Assembly: GCA_949987705.1 (NCBI GenBank)
Contig: OX465283.1
Span: 8,970,207-9,034,206 of the forward strand
Source: Thereva unica
Lineage: Eukaryota > Arthropoda > Insecta > Diptera > Therevidae
Length of the DNA: 64,000 bases
Direction: 5' to 3'
Shown one piece after another: positions 1-11,969 of the stretch (its first letter is position 1; each line of letters starts with the position of its first letter). Made by a program: the position numbers and the translations under genes. The notes under the pieces were generated by a model. That model ran no database searches. It saw only the letters and a list, made by a program, of their open reading frames with translations, and was not told the origin of the DNA.

Positions 1-600
1 CTTGGAATAGAAATCCAAACCTATAAAGACCAGTTTACATCACAAACGCAAAGTGGAAACGCTGATTCCAACTCTTTAATCGCACAGACATGTGTATGTA
101 TGCTTATGTCTCGGTTGCGCGAACGTAGATTCCATTTTGGTGAATTGAGAGGGACGCATACAAACTTCTATGCGATGAAATATGTAGTTCCAATTGTGTT
201 TTCAGTTTGCTTTTGGGATTAAAGGGGCATAAACTCACTAGAACGGTATAATTTTAAATTTATATATATTGAACTGTCTGGAACGGCTGTCGTCTAACCC
301 CCTCAACACGTTCATCGGTCTCAAAGTTTTACAGCTACACTTATTTGAAGTCGAACTGTTGATGAAAGTGGTCAATCAAATTATTATTTTCAAAAAAAGT
401 AAAATTTCCCGTCGTTTGATTGGTTGGAAAAAGTTATTGGAGGGTAGCGTGAAGCTTTTACTAACTATATGATTTAGTAAAAGTGGAAAATTAATTTCAT
501 ACGGGCACCCACCTAAAGGAGCCCTGACCGATACATCATCCAAAGGCGGATTTGCTAGGTTCGATGAAAGAAATTGATTGAACAAATTGATTTTCATTAC
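1..600. other. Unassigned AT-rich sequence
   Basis: I see no recognisable gene, repeat or RNA here. The short open frames have no motif I know and are interrupted on both strands. Confidence 0.4.
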
Positions 601-619
601 TTTTTCGATTACTTGCTTT

Positions 620-1760
620 TGATTTATTTCTATTGGGCTACCTGTACTACTGTATTGATGCGATATCCAAAAGAACAGAACGCTTCGTCAAGGAAATTGT
701 CAGGATTGTCTGTCGAAAAAATCATCGAGATAATGGAATCTTTATGGCAAGTGATGACGATATTTCTGAGGCTGATTTCTCCGATGACGACAGTGTAAAT
801 GATCCTGATTATCGCCTCTCTTTGGACGATGCACAAACTAGTGACATTGTTGGCCAAATGACACACTTAATTTCGTCCGAATTTGAGCTTGAACATTAAC
901 GATAACAGCGGTTGTACTCGACAGCGAATCAACTCCTCTTTCTGAATCTATAGTTAATTCTTTGTCGTTTCTTCCAAACAGCCATAAGCAGCCTCTGACA
1001 TCAAGAACTGAATCACCTCTTCCATCAACGACTGAGCAATCGGTTGAGCCAACTCCACAGCCAGTGGAGTTGAAGAAGGTGGTTATGATTTTATTTAATG
1101 ATGCTGGTGGTTTCAATGCGAATCCGATAGAAATCAACAAAATCTCAACCGAATTCCAAAACATACTTTGGCGAAAAGAGAATTTAGTACTTCATCGTAA
1201 ACAGGTTGTTTCCCATGGTGATCCCAAGTTACTAGAAAACTTCAACGAATTGAAAACATCGTTGCAATGCTTTACCTATTTTTTTCATAGAAACTATTGC
1301 CAAACAAACCAATTTGCATGCACGACAAGATGATAATGGTCACTTCTTCTGTGGACATTAGGAAGTACCTTGGGATTCTCCTCTTTTTGTTCGTGTATCA
1401 GTACCCTAAAGTTGAAGATTATTGGGGTAAATAAGGTTTCGAAGCCATTAGATCGGCAATGCCGGTTCTATCTAATACATAATCACCTCCACTTCAACGA
1501 CACAATATCAATTCCTAATTCTGATCCACTATTCAAAGTGCGACCAGTTGTGGACCTCTTGAACAACCGGTTCGATCTCGTTCCGAAACTACCTCGCTTC
1601 GTATATACCCAAGAAACCACACAAATGGGATTTCAAGTTGTTTGTGCTCTGCGATTCTTCTGGATATTCCTATAAGTTTGAAGTTTATCATGGGTGATGA
1701 TAATGTCGTACTGCCACATGCTGCAAACTTGGGCGCAACATCCATGCTGAAGAATATATT
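620..1760 (+). pseudogene. Decayed piggyBac-like transposase
   Basis: Pieces of a piggyBac-family (DDE_Tnp_1_7) transposase can be followed on this strand through several frameshifts and stops. An acidic N-terminal stretch (about 745-830) reads ASDDDISEADFSDDDSV followed by DPDY, typical of PGBD-type N termini. Around 1,285-1,330 comes a segment ending in AKQTN-like residues, where these proteins have 'ETN.YA'. Around 1,350-1,425 the frame reads IRKYLGILLFLFVYQYPKVE and then DYWG, and later GFEAIRSAMP, the block that precedes the first catalytic aspartate. Around 1,600-1,730 follow KWDFKLFVLCDSSGYSYKFE and GDDNVVLPHAANLG, equivalent to the 'KLF.L.D..GY...F.IY.G' region. The C-terminal half and both ends of the element were not found. 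It is a dead copy, distinct from the piggyBac remnant at 52-54 kb. Family assignment rests on motif order only. Confidence 0.72.
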
Positions 1761-1904
1761 TGTATGAGTAGAATCCCCATATGACTAAAGAATTGAGAGC
1801 TGATCCCGTATTCCTAACTACCAGTTCATAATATCGTTGGTCACGTATTGGTGCAATTTCTACTTGTAAGCTTGGTACGTGGTATACAATAATTTGTGAT
1901 GAGT

Positions 1905-2130
1905 CCAGTTTAAGGAGATGACGACGAACCCTACGATAATAATTGGTGCACTCTGTGATATCTCCTTTTTCTGGCACCGGATGCTTCTTTTCTAGTCTTG
2001 TAGTAGTGTAGGCCCTCCATATTTAACCAGCTCCGTCTAGATGCCGTCTGCATTCGAGGCGTTGTTCTTTTTGAGCCGGTTTATGGCTCTGCCAACCTCT
2101 TCCCAGCTTGGTGGCGTCAAGGTAGGATTG
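1905..2130 (-). pseudogene. RTE-like LINE reverse transcriptase fragment
   Basis: The complementary strand reads PSWEEVGRAINRLKKNNASN then ADGI, a stop, TELVKYGG, and after a frameshift PEKGDITECTNY. This is the N-terminal RT block of LINEs of the RTE-like type ('EV..AI..LKNNKA.G.DGI..EL.K.GG ... P..KKGD...C.NYRGI'). It begins about 145 bp past the piggyBac pseudogene in the opposite orientation. There is no sign of the endonuclease or later RT motifs, so it is a short truncated relic. Confidence 0.62.
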
Positions 2131-2159
2131 TTCTCAGATATTGGCGAAGCCTTCAATTA

Positions 2160-2485
2160 CCACAATAAAATTAAAAGAAGGCCTTACAACGGGCGAACAC
2201 CAGCCGCTTAGCTCTTTATGGGCATATGATGGCCGTTGAGTTTTTAACCCCATACGGGCTTACGGGGGCCAAAATGGACCAAAAGGTTTAAATGGCCGAG
2301 TACTGAGCTGTAAACACGGGCAAACGACGGTAAATTTGAGTCAACCTGTATTGTTGAATGTGCTTTATGAGAACTTGATCATTTTCGTTATGTATAATGA
2401 ATGGTCCTCTCGATTTACCCTGCTTATGTTTCATTCACGGTCGATGTTCGCCCGTTGTAAGGCAGTGTTTTATTTTTACTCGGAA
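2160..2485. mobile_element. MITE with long inverted repeats, 'GGGCGAACA' family, copy 1
   Basis: The left arm (about 2,165-2,205) contains GCCTTACAACGGGCGAACAC and the right arm (about 2,437-2,482) is its inverted partner, TGTTCGCCCGTTGTAAGGC, followed by an AT-rich stretch ending TTTTACTCGG. The interior carries GGCCGAGTACTGAGCTGTAA, shared in part with the copy at 22.5 kb. There is no coding potential, so it is probably a non-autonomous foldback-like element. I could not identify a target-site duplication. Confidence 0.72.
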
Positions 2486-2489
2486 AACC

Positions 2490-5430
2490 ATGAAAATCTC
2501 GTTGTATTTTTTCTCTCACTCTCCCATATCACAATCGCCGGACTACTCTTAGCTCTTACAAAGCTTCGAGCATATTCCAATGTAAATAGAGAAAATATCG
2601 GAGGGTCTTTGGGTTCTCTACAGTTTTTATAAATATTTTAGAAAGTTTATTGGTGAAAATGGATCAACTCTTCCATTTCAAACGTCAAATCAGATTTGCT
2701 AAGATTTAGCGGCATTCACGATATACACAATTATCCTTTTATTGCCCTAAAAGCATTGATAACAACTACACCATTTCCCTAGTTATCAACTGCCAAAGGA
2801 AACGCCATTGGAGCATCCGAAAAAAGCGAAAAACCCAAATTCAATTTAACGTGATTTATTTATTTATTTTGAAGACGACTGTTTCGGCAACACGACACCT
2901 TATTTTACATAAATGAGATCCTGGCTTCTCGGCGAAATCCTGCGTATGTGTGTGCCCTTGAATTGTGAGAAACCATTTTGCTTTGTTATACTTTAAAAAA
3001 GCGCCGAAACCCATCAATCGTGCGGATGTTTGCTCAGCTGGAAATGCTGGTGATAAATTTTAGTATCTTAGGAAGTCTTAAAAGACCCAAAAACAGGCGA
3101 ACTGTTTTCGTCCCCGTCGACTTCTACTTTGCTAGATTCATTGATTCCGTTACGAGCACTCAAGGAAGCAATAGCGACGAAGTTTTATTATAATCACGGC
3201 ATAAATCTGTCGGAATAAAGTTAAAAATTGGGACAGAAACTCGATCCAATTATCGTAAAACCGAGCGGTATGCCGACAAAGCAGTCAGAAGAATCCTGAA
3301 TGTTCCAATTAATTCCATTCCGAAAAAGGGATATTAGCAGGATGTACACTGCGCCCCAGAATCCATACATGTGGGGCCACCAGCGAAGGCGGTGGGAAAT
3401 TAAGAAAAATGTTACCGTCTACGGCAATTCCTCCACCAGCCATTCATTATCGTTAGCCAGCATCCTTGCGAGTTCTTAGCACATTGATGGGCTCACGTTC
3501 TAATAACTACAGTAAACAGAGACGGGGAAATTTATTTTTCTAATTGAAATATTGCAGCTGCATTACCGACAGAGAGAAAGGGGAGCTCCTGCGGAGGAGC
3601 TTGGATTTCTGGTAAACTTTTCCTTTTAGAAAACTCGTGAAGGATAGAGTGTCAGCAGGCCCCGGGCGAAATGGAGCACCACCACCACCACCGGCAGGAG
3701 GAATGGAGCCCTTTCAACCCCATTGCATGCATCATTCCATATACAATAACCAGAACGAAGTGTTCCAGTGGATAAGTGGGTCACTAGTCTCGAATACATT
3801 TTTCGTCGCTGTATCCTTCACAGGAGAACAGGAGCAGCAAAAAAAAAACTACAGAAACAGTGCCATGAGAGCTGGGATGAGCCCATTACCATTCAGTATA
3901 TTCCCTTTATGTATTCAAGCAGGACACTCTGACGGCTGTGGTGCTCGGTTCTAATTACCACGACCGTCCCGAAAATGCATCAGCTCACACGAAAGGATCC
4001 ACTCCTCCTCGGGGGTGGTTGCACATTTTCCTTGCGTCAGATAAAAATCCGCAATTAAACGAAAGAGAGCTCTGGAGCGTCATTGTGTTTATTTGATATC
4101 AGCGCGAGTCCTTGTGAGTCCTGTGAGCTCGGGTGTTGCTGCTTCCTTTCTGGAGGGAGCCGCAAAAAATCTCATTTGCGGGGGGAATCTTCACGTCTCT
4201 GCTGTCGTGCTGTAAGAGCAAGGTTAAAGCTGATGTCCGCTGTGTGAGGAGCAAACAGAGTGACACGCAGTCTACTTGAGGCGTGGATCTTGTTTGTGGT
4301 GGAGCCCTTGGTAATAATAATAATAATCATAACCTAGTTATTTGCCACTGGCACTTATTTGTTTGAGGCTTTATTTCTTTCGTAATGCTGAGTTCAAACT
4401 AGACCATTGGTACCACTATAACACTTTTGTGCGCTCTTTAAAATTAAAGGGGTTGGAATGTGTATGCGATTTATATATTGACAGAGCAGCCTTGAGAGCT
4501 GCTAGAGAGCAGCTTCAAAGGAAATTCAGATAGGATGCAATATGGCTAAAACAGCGTAACTTTATAGGCAAAGCTTACAAAATCATTAGTCCAGGGAGAG
4601 ATCATGCATTAGTTGAGGCGGAAATAAGGCCTTCACTAAATACATGGAGGCAGTTTCGACAGAAGTCCACATGATTCGCTAATAACAAGGGTGATGTGGT
4701 CACAGTATCATACTGCTATTCAGAAAACAACTCCTACATTTTCTTCTTTCACAGCGCAAACGAGAGAGTCACGCCCAGCTATTTGGATTATGCAAGTTCG
4801 ATCGTACTAGGTAGGTAGTATCGTCTAAGGACGTGGACAAAATTGACGCTGACACTATATCATTTTGTAACCGTACTAGTGAAACACTTTAACTGTGCTT
4901 GGAGTGCCGTGTCGGTACCGGATCATATCTCCTGTTTAAGCTTCGAAACTTTTGCTATGTCTTGTAAGAGAAGGACACGGCCCTGATCGTACCCACAATC
5001 AGGACATGGTTCGCATCCATTCGAGGGAATACAGTCGGCCGTTCTTCAGACCATATTCTTTTCTAATTGGCGTGATTTGTTCGGATTGCATGTTTCCCTT
5101 AAAAATTATGATAACTGTAGCTAATTTTGGGGTCCTGGAATTGCATAACATGTGTGTTCAATGGAACCTCTCAAAACTTTTGCGGCGACGGCGGTGGGTG
5201 TTGATACAGGAAGCGACTCATAACATCGACGTGTGACATGCTAGAACCAGGAAGTTGTGAAGTTGTACTGTAATAACGTAAGCTACCAGCGGGCAATGCG
5301 TGGAACCATGGGTGTAGTGGCCTTTGTTGAGCTAAGTAATGTTTTACGTCAGTTTTTAACTTGGGTGATCGGAAGAACGTAAGTTCGAAGGGTTGGTTAA
5401 AGGCTTTCGGTTAATTCACGGTTGTCCGTT
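2490..5430. other. Mostly unassigned; GC-richer block at 3.4-4.3 kb
   Basis: No gene is recognised. 3,400-4,300 is richer in G+C and looks single-copy, with a short CAC run near 3,675 and a (TAA)n microsatellite at 4,313-4,328. Around 4,470-4,620 a frame reading AALRAAREQLQRKFR and then YKIISPGRDHAL faintly resembles the linker before the RT of R1/LOA-type LINEs, but it is too short to assign. Frames at 3,637-3,954 and 4,952-5,236 show no known motif. Confidence 0.4.
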
Positions 5431-5441
5431 TCAGAACTTCT

Positions 5442-5800
5442 GCTGCCGAAAAGCTGCAAAGCATTTATTTTCGAAAAGCTTCAAAGCTTTTATTTTCGAA
5501 AAGTTTTAAAGCTTTTACCTTTGAAAAGCTTCAAAGCTTTTATTTTCGAAAAGCTCCAAAGCTTTTATTTTCGAAAAGCTTTAAAGATTTTATTTTCGAA
5601 AAGCTTCAAAGCTTTTATTTTCAAAAAGCTTTAAAGCTTTTACCTTCAAAAAACTTCAAAGCTTTTATTTTCGAAAAGCTTCAAAGTTTTTATTTTCGAA
5701 AACTTCAAAACTTATTTTTGAAAAGCTGCTTTTATTGTCGTAAAGCTTCAAAGTTTTAATTCAAAAAACTTCATATCTATTAGTTTCAAAAAGTTCGTGA
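5442..5800. repeat. 25-bp minisatellite array, copy 1
   Basis: A run of about a dozen degenerate units close to TTTTCGAAAAGCTTC plus AAAGCTTTTA, each about 25 bp and rich in AAGCTT. Unit pairs are partly self-complementary (AAAGCTTT). An open frame across the array (5,422-5,634) repeats every 25 residues because three 25-bp units make 75 bp; it is a by-product of the period and not a gene. A related array lies at 13.37-13.86 kb. Confidence 0.9.
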
Positions 5801-6190
5801 AAATAAGTCAAAAGCTTTGCTTTGCCCTTTTTAGTACTTCTTGCCCGAACTAGTGCAGTTCGGCTGGCGAAACCCAGGCATTGTGTATCATTCCGAGGTA
5901 TGCCTTTTCACCAAAGAGATTGGTAGGTAATCAAAAAATGGATTAAACACAGCAGAACGATTCAAGCTTTCAAAGCTTCCGGGTAAGTATTTTGTCAGCT
6001 ATATATCTTATTTTTCCAAATGAAGAAACCAATGCCATTGCCAACCCAAATATGTGCAAATAAAATGACCGCTCAGCTCCCCCTCCTAAAACTTTCAACA
6101 AAGCTTTTCACGTCTGAATGCATACTTCCGGGCCTATAAAGGGTCTGGTAGATGAGGATGTATAGATTCAACGGCGCGGCGTGGCAAAAG
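5800..6190. repeat. Flank of minisatellite-bearing element, copy 1
   Basis: 5,836-5,860 carries GCCCGAACTAGTGCAGTTCG, the inverse of the CCGAACTGCGCAAGTTCGG motif at 19.73 and 42.21 kb. About 6,090-6,165 (ACAAAGCTTTTCACGTCTG ... GGGCCTATAAAGGGTC ... GATGAGGATG) matches 14,110-14,190 downstream of the second array. The shared downstream sequence shows that both arrays sit in copies of one dispersed element. Confidence 0.65.
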
Positions 6191-7690
6191 AAATGCTCAG
6201 AGGTGGTAAATGCTTGGTGTGTCTGGGATTTTTAAATTTGGGTGAATGAAGGCTCGCATTCGCGCAAATAAAAAACTTAGGTTAAGAAAAATGAGCTAAT
6301 GCATACAGTAAGTTGGTTCACAGTCATCTTTCTTTGAAAGTGCTCTGTAATGCGAAATAAGGGAAAGGTTAAGTAATTATTCACAGCCTACAAATGGCGC
6401 TGGGATGGTAAGAGTATTTTGTGAAAAATTGTTAGAACACAAAGATGACATTGAGTTAATACACTGAAACGGCTTTGCTTCACGCAAGGCAGCTAAGGTA
6501 AGGATACACATTTTAAAACAACGGCGTCAACATTCATCTTCACTTACGTAATTGTTTACCGCCGTGTATTACGTAATTTGTTTGCAGGTATTGTGTTTCA
6601 GATTTTTTTAGTATGATAAGCAAAAGCTAATAGTGAAAAATTTTCAGAGAGATGTCCTTGACCTCTGATCCTGCAATCTAACTTCTTCATCACCTATGAT
6701 TTACTCCACACTCCTCGCATTTTGTTTATCTTACATGTATTCCATAAAAAAAAACTATGAAGATTACATCACCGAGCATGTTTCAGATCCTGGGCCCAGC
6801 TTTCACCAACACTTTGTCAAAGTCTACCCAGCAAGCACGTTCTTGTTTCACAGCATTCTCCACGTAACATATCCATAGCTTCCCTGATGGCAAAAGTCGG
6901 CGAAATCCTCCAACTGTTAATGCTGCGGTCCTTTGGGAGAAGGAAAGCCTTCGCAATCAACAAATCATTCTCCCTCCCTCTATGCTTCATCCCGGGAACT
7001 GGAAACTTCGCCAATTCTTACTTGTTTCGATGCCATTCCAATGGGCTTATCGTGTTTATTCAGACTTATTTCTTTTGTAACTTTGATGTCCTTTTTCTCC
7101 TTATCCGTTATTGTATTCTTGATGACGTACGACCAGCGGAGGTCCATATAGCAAGCTACTGGATGGACTCTGTGGAGAATGATTGATGGACATAGGTGCA
7201 GTGGGTGTATTGACATTAGTTGGACGTTATTGACGAAGATGACGGTTTTCTAACTGGTTGTCAGAAGAATATCAACTCGCCTTTACTCTTTCAGGTAAGG
7301 ACTGTCCAGCATAGTTGCTAATTTTCAAAAAGGCAAATAGGACTCTCATTTATCTTTATTTTGGTACGATTTAAGCGCTAGAGCGTAGCTGGGGTGGTGT
7401 CAACGTGCCTTTACGCTTGACCCACTGAACCAAATACTCATTGGAGTCATTCGATTGATTTTTGCACCTCGCTCAGGTTGAAAATTCCCTCTTTTAAGCT
7501 AAAAATACATTCTTTGTTTTCGTCGAGTGGGACGTGCCTTGAATTTAGTGCTGCGACATCACCTATGCAGAAGTGCTATAATAAATGGCCGAGGGATACT
7601 TTCAGCCTTTATAATTGTTAAATGGAATCTGGCAAAAATATGGTGGAAATCAGTTTGGAGCTTTTTTTTTTATGTGAATGCACCTTTGAA
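6190..7690. other. Unassigned sequence
   Basis: I see no convincing gene or repeat. Overlapping open frames on both strands at 6,817-7,216 have no recognised motif and look like chance. Confidence 0.35.
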
Positions 7691-8586
7691 ATCCTTTTCA
7701 TGAAAAATGGCCATTGATTGGGAAATCCATCGAATTCGTTACGTTGGGCAGAGCAAAAGATTTTAGGATCAACTTTTGGAGTGTCCGTTGGTGGAGAATT
7801 GGTGCTTTTTGGAAGTTAAATGTGAGTCCTGATTCCCGTAAGTGGCTTTTATGTGTCTCTTTGCAGAGTTCTTCCTTATAAGGTATGGGTATGTGTTCAA
7901 TCCGGGCAATGGTTTTCAGAGCGCCTCCCCAGATATACGAGTTGTATTCAAGGTGGGGTCGAATGTAGGTCTTGTAGATTGTGGCTTGCATCTCTTAAGG
8001 AATCCATGGCATTGATACCCTTGTTTGGCGATTTGGAATATGAGACCATTGCATTGCATATCATTGGATCGAGTCATGCCCAGGATGTTGAGAGATGGGT
8101 CAGGTGTTAAGTTATCCTCGCCCACTAAAATAGAGGGAAAGTCTGTACATTTTTTGGTGGAGATAAGCCAGTACTTTGTTTTTGATGCGTTGAATTCGAC
8201 CCGATTCCTGCGGCCCTAGTCAAGAATGAGTTTGATGCCCGCGTTAAGAGAGCTGGAGTTCGCGGTCTAAGAGACATGGTCTGGCACTTGCTTGTCTAAA
8301 GTTGGTGTAAGAGTAACGCAGAGTACTGTCATGGGCGAAACTGTGGAGTGGGTTGGAGGGGATTGAGAGCAGATCGTTAATGAATATTAGATAGAAAGCA
8401 GGTCAGAGGATCGATCCTTGTGGAACCCCGGCCGAGCTTTCAATCCAGCTCGTAACAACTGAGTCGATACCAATAGCTTGGAGTTCAGACAGCAGAGCGG
8501 GATGCCATAGTCTGTAAAAAGCCTTTTAAGATTTTCCTGGCTATCCATCAGTGGAATAACGGGGTTAGCATCTAGTATACGTACTG
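7690..8586 (-). pseudogene. CR1/Jockey-like LINE reverse transcriptase remnant
   Basis: On the minus strand the RT core is visible in broken frames. From about 8,440 to 8,300 it reads GVPQGSIL, a stop, then FYLIFINDLLSIPSNPLHSF and AHDSTLRYSY; AHD stands where the catalytic YADD/FADD box should be. From about 8,060 to 7,915 it reads IFQIAKQGYQCHGFLKRCK then ATIYKTYIRPHLEYNSYIWG, the thumb region, which matches the copies at 18.4-18.9 and 27.1-27.7 kb. The family carries an endonuclease and RT without RNase H. The lost aspartate, stops and frameshifts mean it is inactive. Confidence 0.8.
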
Positions 8587-8840
8587 ACAAGGACGGCGCT
8601 CTCATAGGTGCAAATAGTGCACTTTAACCGGGCGCAATTGGACTGGGCGTTTTGAAATAAAAGAAAAGAAAAGTGTACCTGTGCCTTCATTTTCATATAT
8701 TAAAGGAACTACACAGAGTGTTTGTGTCTTTCTCCATTGCCGTTGGTAAGGTGTAGCCAATCAATTCCATTTCCAGTGCCGGCTTTGGGGTAGAGCAAGA
8801 GGAGCGGTCGCTCTAGGCGCCAGGTAGCAAGGGGCGCCAA
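8587..8840 (-). mobile_element. hAT-like MITE, 'GCGCCCGGTGCA' family, plus a second hAT-type end
   Basis: The segment starts CAAGGACGGCGCTCTCATAG, almost identical to the inverted 3' end of the complete 58-kb copy (CAAGGGCGGCGCTTTCATAG), followed by a degenerate ACCGGGCGCAATTG. Its interior (CACAGAGTGTTTGTGTCTTT, about 8,714) also occurs in the 10.4-kb copy. At about 8,774-8,840 a different hAT-type terminus appears (CAGTGCCGGCTTTGGGGTAG ... GGCGCCAGG ... GGGGCGCC), so the right part may be another element. No TSD was found. Confidence 0.68.
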
Positions 8841-8914
8841 AATGAATTCGAAGAACAATTTAGAGTGAAAAATACTATTTCCAAGGCATGAACAATAGTG
8901 TTGAAGGATCAATA

Positions 8915-10415
8915 TAGATACCTTTAAAAAAATGTAAGGATGGAGCACCTCTCAATACTTCTGGGGCTCCCATAGTCCCAACAGGACGACCCACGAGGGT
9001 AGTTGGATATTTCTGAATCGATGCAACAGAGTGTCGAGTGTAGCCCCAGTGAAGGGGAATTTTCGGGATCATTCTTCAGTGAGGGCAGTCTTAAGTCAGC
9101 AGCAAGATTTCTTTAGAGGCCGCTTTGAGAAGATTGGTGGCGCAGCCCGAAATCATTTTAGACGATTTTTGGAAGCAGACTCTTCCAATGCCAATGTTCC
9201 TAATAAGAGGAGGGTTAGATTCTCTGGACCTTCTCCAGGCCACAATAACTCGGCGAAAGGATGGAGGTTCCAGCCATACGGTTTGAAAAGCATGCTGAAA
9301 AGCCTTCGGAAAAGGAGTCCGACGCACTCACAATAAAGAACGGCTCAAAAGTCGGCCTTCCGCAAACGGCAAGCCGTGTCTGGATGGTCGTGGAATAGAA
9401 GACCCCATTGACATTAAATGAACAGGACCTTTAGGATGCAGAAGTGGGGATTACTCCATAAAGTACACCGCCCACCATTAACGAAGATGACGTTCTCTGT
9501 CGACTAAAAGGTCTATTGACCAGATGAAACAGACGGGAGGCCAAACTGGCTACAAGTTTGGTAGGGCACAGCTTAGGATCAGAGCGGCATAAAAGCCCGT
9601 ACCCAGCCAAACTTTCCCTGTCCCCTCAGCACCTCGTGAGCAACCACGACTATTCCCGCTCCAATCACCAAGGAAGCAGGAAGTCCTCCAAGGTTACCAA
9701 CTGAAGCCTCGCAGCAGTCTGCTTTAGAAATGAACGACGTAAGTTGCTCGAGTGTCAGGATGGGGGCCATTGCATTTGGCGGGCTGGTAGTAGGGCGATC
9801 CTCCTTTACACAATCACCAACCTTGACTCTAAAACCAGCACCTGAATCCTTGCGGGGCAGTCCCTAACGCAAAGATGCTCGCAAAAGGGGGACAGTATAA
9901 TCCGATTCCAATATAAAGCTTGTCCAGATAAACCTCCATCGCCAAGGATGCCTCGGCAGTGCTCGAAAAAAGGAAATACAATTTATGTGATGTGAAAGCG
10001 TCGACCAAAGGGCGTTGAAAGATAATCATCTCTCTAGTTCTTAATTTACAGCTCGCACTAGCCGCACTAGATTAATAATTCGGTGGGAGACACCTGGATC
10101 GCCTCTGTTCTGGAATTGTTGAAAGAGCCTTCTTTGTCCAAAAAGGGTGTCAAGGTGGACTGCTTTTATGCGAGATTCTACAGTGGAAGCTAATACATGC
10201 CGTTCAGTGGCCCCCAATTATCCCTTGAAATATGAAGGCTTGGAGAACGACATAGGACCCTTTGTTATGGTCTATAAAATTGCGGAGTCAAGGATTGTGC
10301 TTGAAACAGTGCCGAAGGCCACCTACGAGAAGCTTAAGCAGTACGAAGCCTAAAGAAACAGCATTAGCGAGAGTTTTGTGAATTTAAAGCGCAACGCTCA
10401 CGAAGCAAATCCCAA
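8915..10415 (+). pseudogene. ORF1 region of an RNase H-type (I/LOA-like) LINE, decayed
   Basis: This is the 5' part of a LINE whose ORF1 product would be a nucleic-acid-binding gag-like protein. From about 9,003 the frame reads LDISESMQQSVECSPSEGEF then SGS, matching the same block at 12.07 kb (LDLSEPMQQGAQCGLNVREF) and at 35.7 kb on the other strand (ETTQQGAECSPNESEFSG). Near 9,275 the sequence CCATACGGTTTGAAAAGC corresponds to IPFEKPADKPS in the 35-kb copy. Around 9,705-9,770 EMNDVSCSS again matches the 34.7-kb copy. Frameshifts and stops occur throughout. The open frame at 10,147-10,353 (68 codons) may be its C-terminal part. No ORF2 follows; a hAT-like MITE begins at 10,423. Confidence 0.7.
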
Positions 10416-10422
10416 TTGGACA

Positions 10423-10660
10423 CAGGCTTTAATATGTGCAAACGGTGCACTTGCACCGGGCGCAGTTGAAAAAAATTGAAACTTCTAAACAAAAATTTAA
10501 CAGTGTTACCGCGTCTTCATTTTAATATATTAAAAGAGCTTCACAGAGTGTTTGTGTCTTTTTCCATTGGCCTTCACTGCTGTAAAAAATACACAGCTCA
10601 TGGGGGCGCAAAATACATAACATACTGCACCGGGCGCAAAAAGCCCAAGCGCCAGCCCTG
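10423..10660 (-). mobile_element. hAT-like MITE, 'GCGCCCGGTGCA' family, short copy
   Basis: Read on the minus strand it begins CAGGGCTGGCGCTTGGGCTT then TTTGCGCCCGGTGCA and ends GCGCCCGGTGCAAGTGCACC ... CCTG. It has the same termini as the 58-kb copy and shares the interior CAAACACTCTGTGAAG with the 8.6-kb copy. At 238 bp it is internally deleted and noncoding. An 8-bp target duplication is not visible here. Confidence 0.75.
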
Positions 10661-10664
10661 CCTA

Positions 10665-11965
10665 CTAATGAAAGTTCTATCATCACCTCCAAACGGTGGC
10701 TACTGGTAACAGTGAGAAAACTTACCACAATGTTCGAACTAATCTGGAAAGCACCTGGTTCTGATATGTGGAAGAACCAATATGTCAAACTTCCATTAAA
10801 ATCAATCAATCAATATTTAGAGGTTGTGCAGTGGTTTCGAAACATTTCATACTCTTTGTAAGTAAAGGGTGTTGGTAACTTGCTAAGGAGTCGAAAATCG
10901 TCCAACCCATCAAGAACATATCACAGATCGTTCAGTACCACAAATCTATCAAAGAACAGACATATTTTACAGAGGTAAAATGTGAAGTAAACTTTTTTCC
11001 CAAGTTTTTAACAAAGTTCATTAAATTTTTGTTGTTGTATGTCTTTCTATGGATGGCAACAGTTGTTCTTTTTCAGTTTCATGTTTAGTAGTCAAGTTAC
11101 AATATACTCTGTAACAAAGTTTGATCGTCCTTTCAACGTTTTAATTAAATGCTCGCAAATTCTTGGTTTTAGTCTGTTAAAAGATTTTCCATATCATCCC
11201 CAGGTGCATGGATCAGATTGCAAATAAGAACTTGAAAGTTTTAAAGTTTAGTTTGGAAGTCGACAAGTTGAAGTCTTTTCAACGAAAAGAGACGAATTTA
11301 AATGAGTAGAAACTTTTGGGCGTACGTAGGTGGCTGCAGTTTAAATTTTCAACTTTTATCTTCATATATTAATTTGTAAGGGTATCCGATAGAATAAAAT
11401 GGAGACACAAGGTCAGTGTACAAATACCACTTGAGGAGTGGTATCAGGATTATTGTGAGAGGTCATTATAGTGTTGGCACTCAAACCAGAAGTTACAACA
11501 GGAGCATATGGCAAGCGGCGCAAAAATGGACGTGAAAATTTCGTTGAAGTTTCGAGCGAAAATTTTATGGCACCTTTTGATAGTGGCAGGGCTAGGCGTC
11601 GGGCAAGCAGCCGGCCCCCGGAGCATATTGCGTTCTTTTGTACCCAGCCAAGTGTATGTGGTCATCAATATGATGAACACGGCACAAGCAGAGAGGGTAG
11701 GAGGGCTAATCTCAAGACCAATCGTACGTGGTATTAGGCCATATCCAGCACTGCTCCATGGGCCTGTCCATGGAGCAGACTGAATACGGCGGATCTAGAG
11801 AGAACAAACTCAATAAAATCGCAGTACCGAGGTGAAAGCAATCTTTCTGAAGTGATGAATAGTATCTACTGCGTAGTACGATGGACTTTGGTATACCAGG
11901 CGACCTTGGGTTTAAATTCGGCTTCCCATGGGGACCGTCATTTTTTGCGCTACTCGTGGTATATA
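10665..11965. other. Unassigned sequence
   Basis: No gene recognised. Two overlapping frames at 11,471-11,783 (88 and 91 codons) have no motif and are not shared with the parallel 8.9-kb LINE copy. They may be LINE 5' leader or flanking DNA. Confidence 0.35.
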
Positions 11966-11969
11966 AATA

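Noticed and set aside
1633..1977. 114-codon minus-strand frame taken as one protein
   Set aside because: Only its first part (PEKGDITECTNY) matches an RTE-like RT; the rest is antisense to the piggyBac relic.
5422..5634. Open frame over the minisatellite, encoding a 25-residue repeat
   Set aside because: The period follows from three 25-bp units without stops; the second array has no equivalent open frame.
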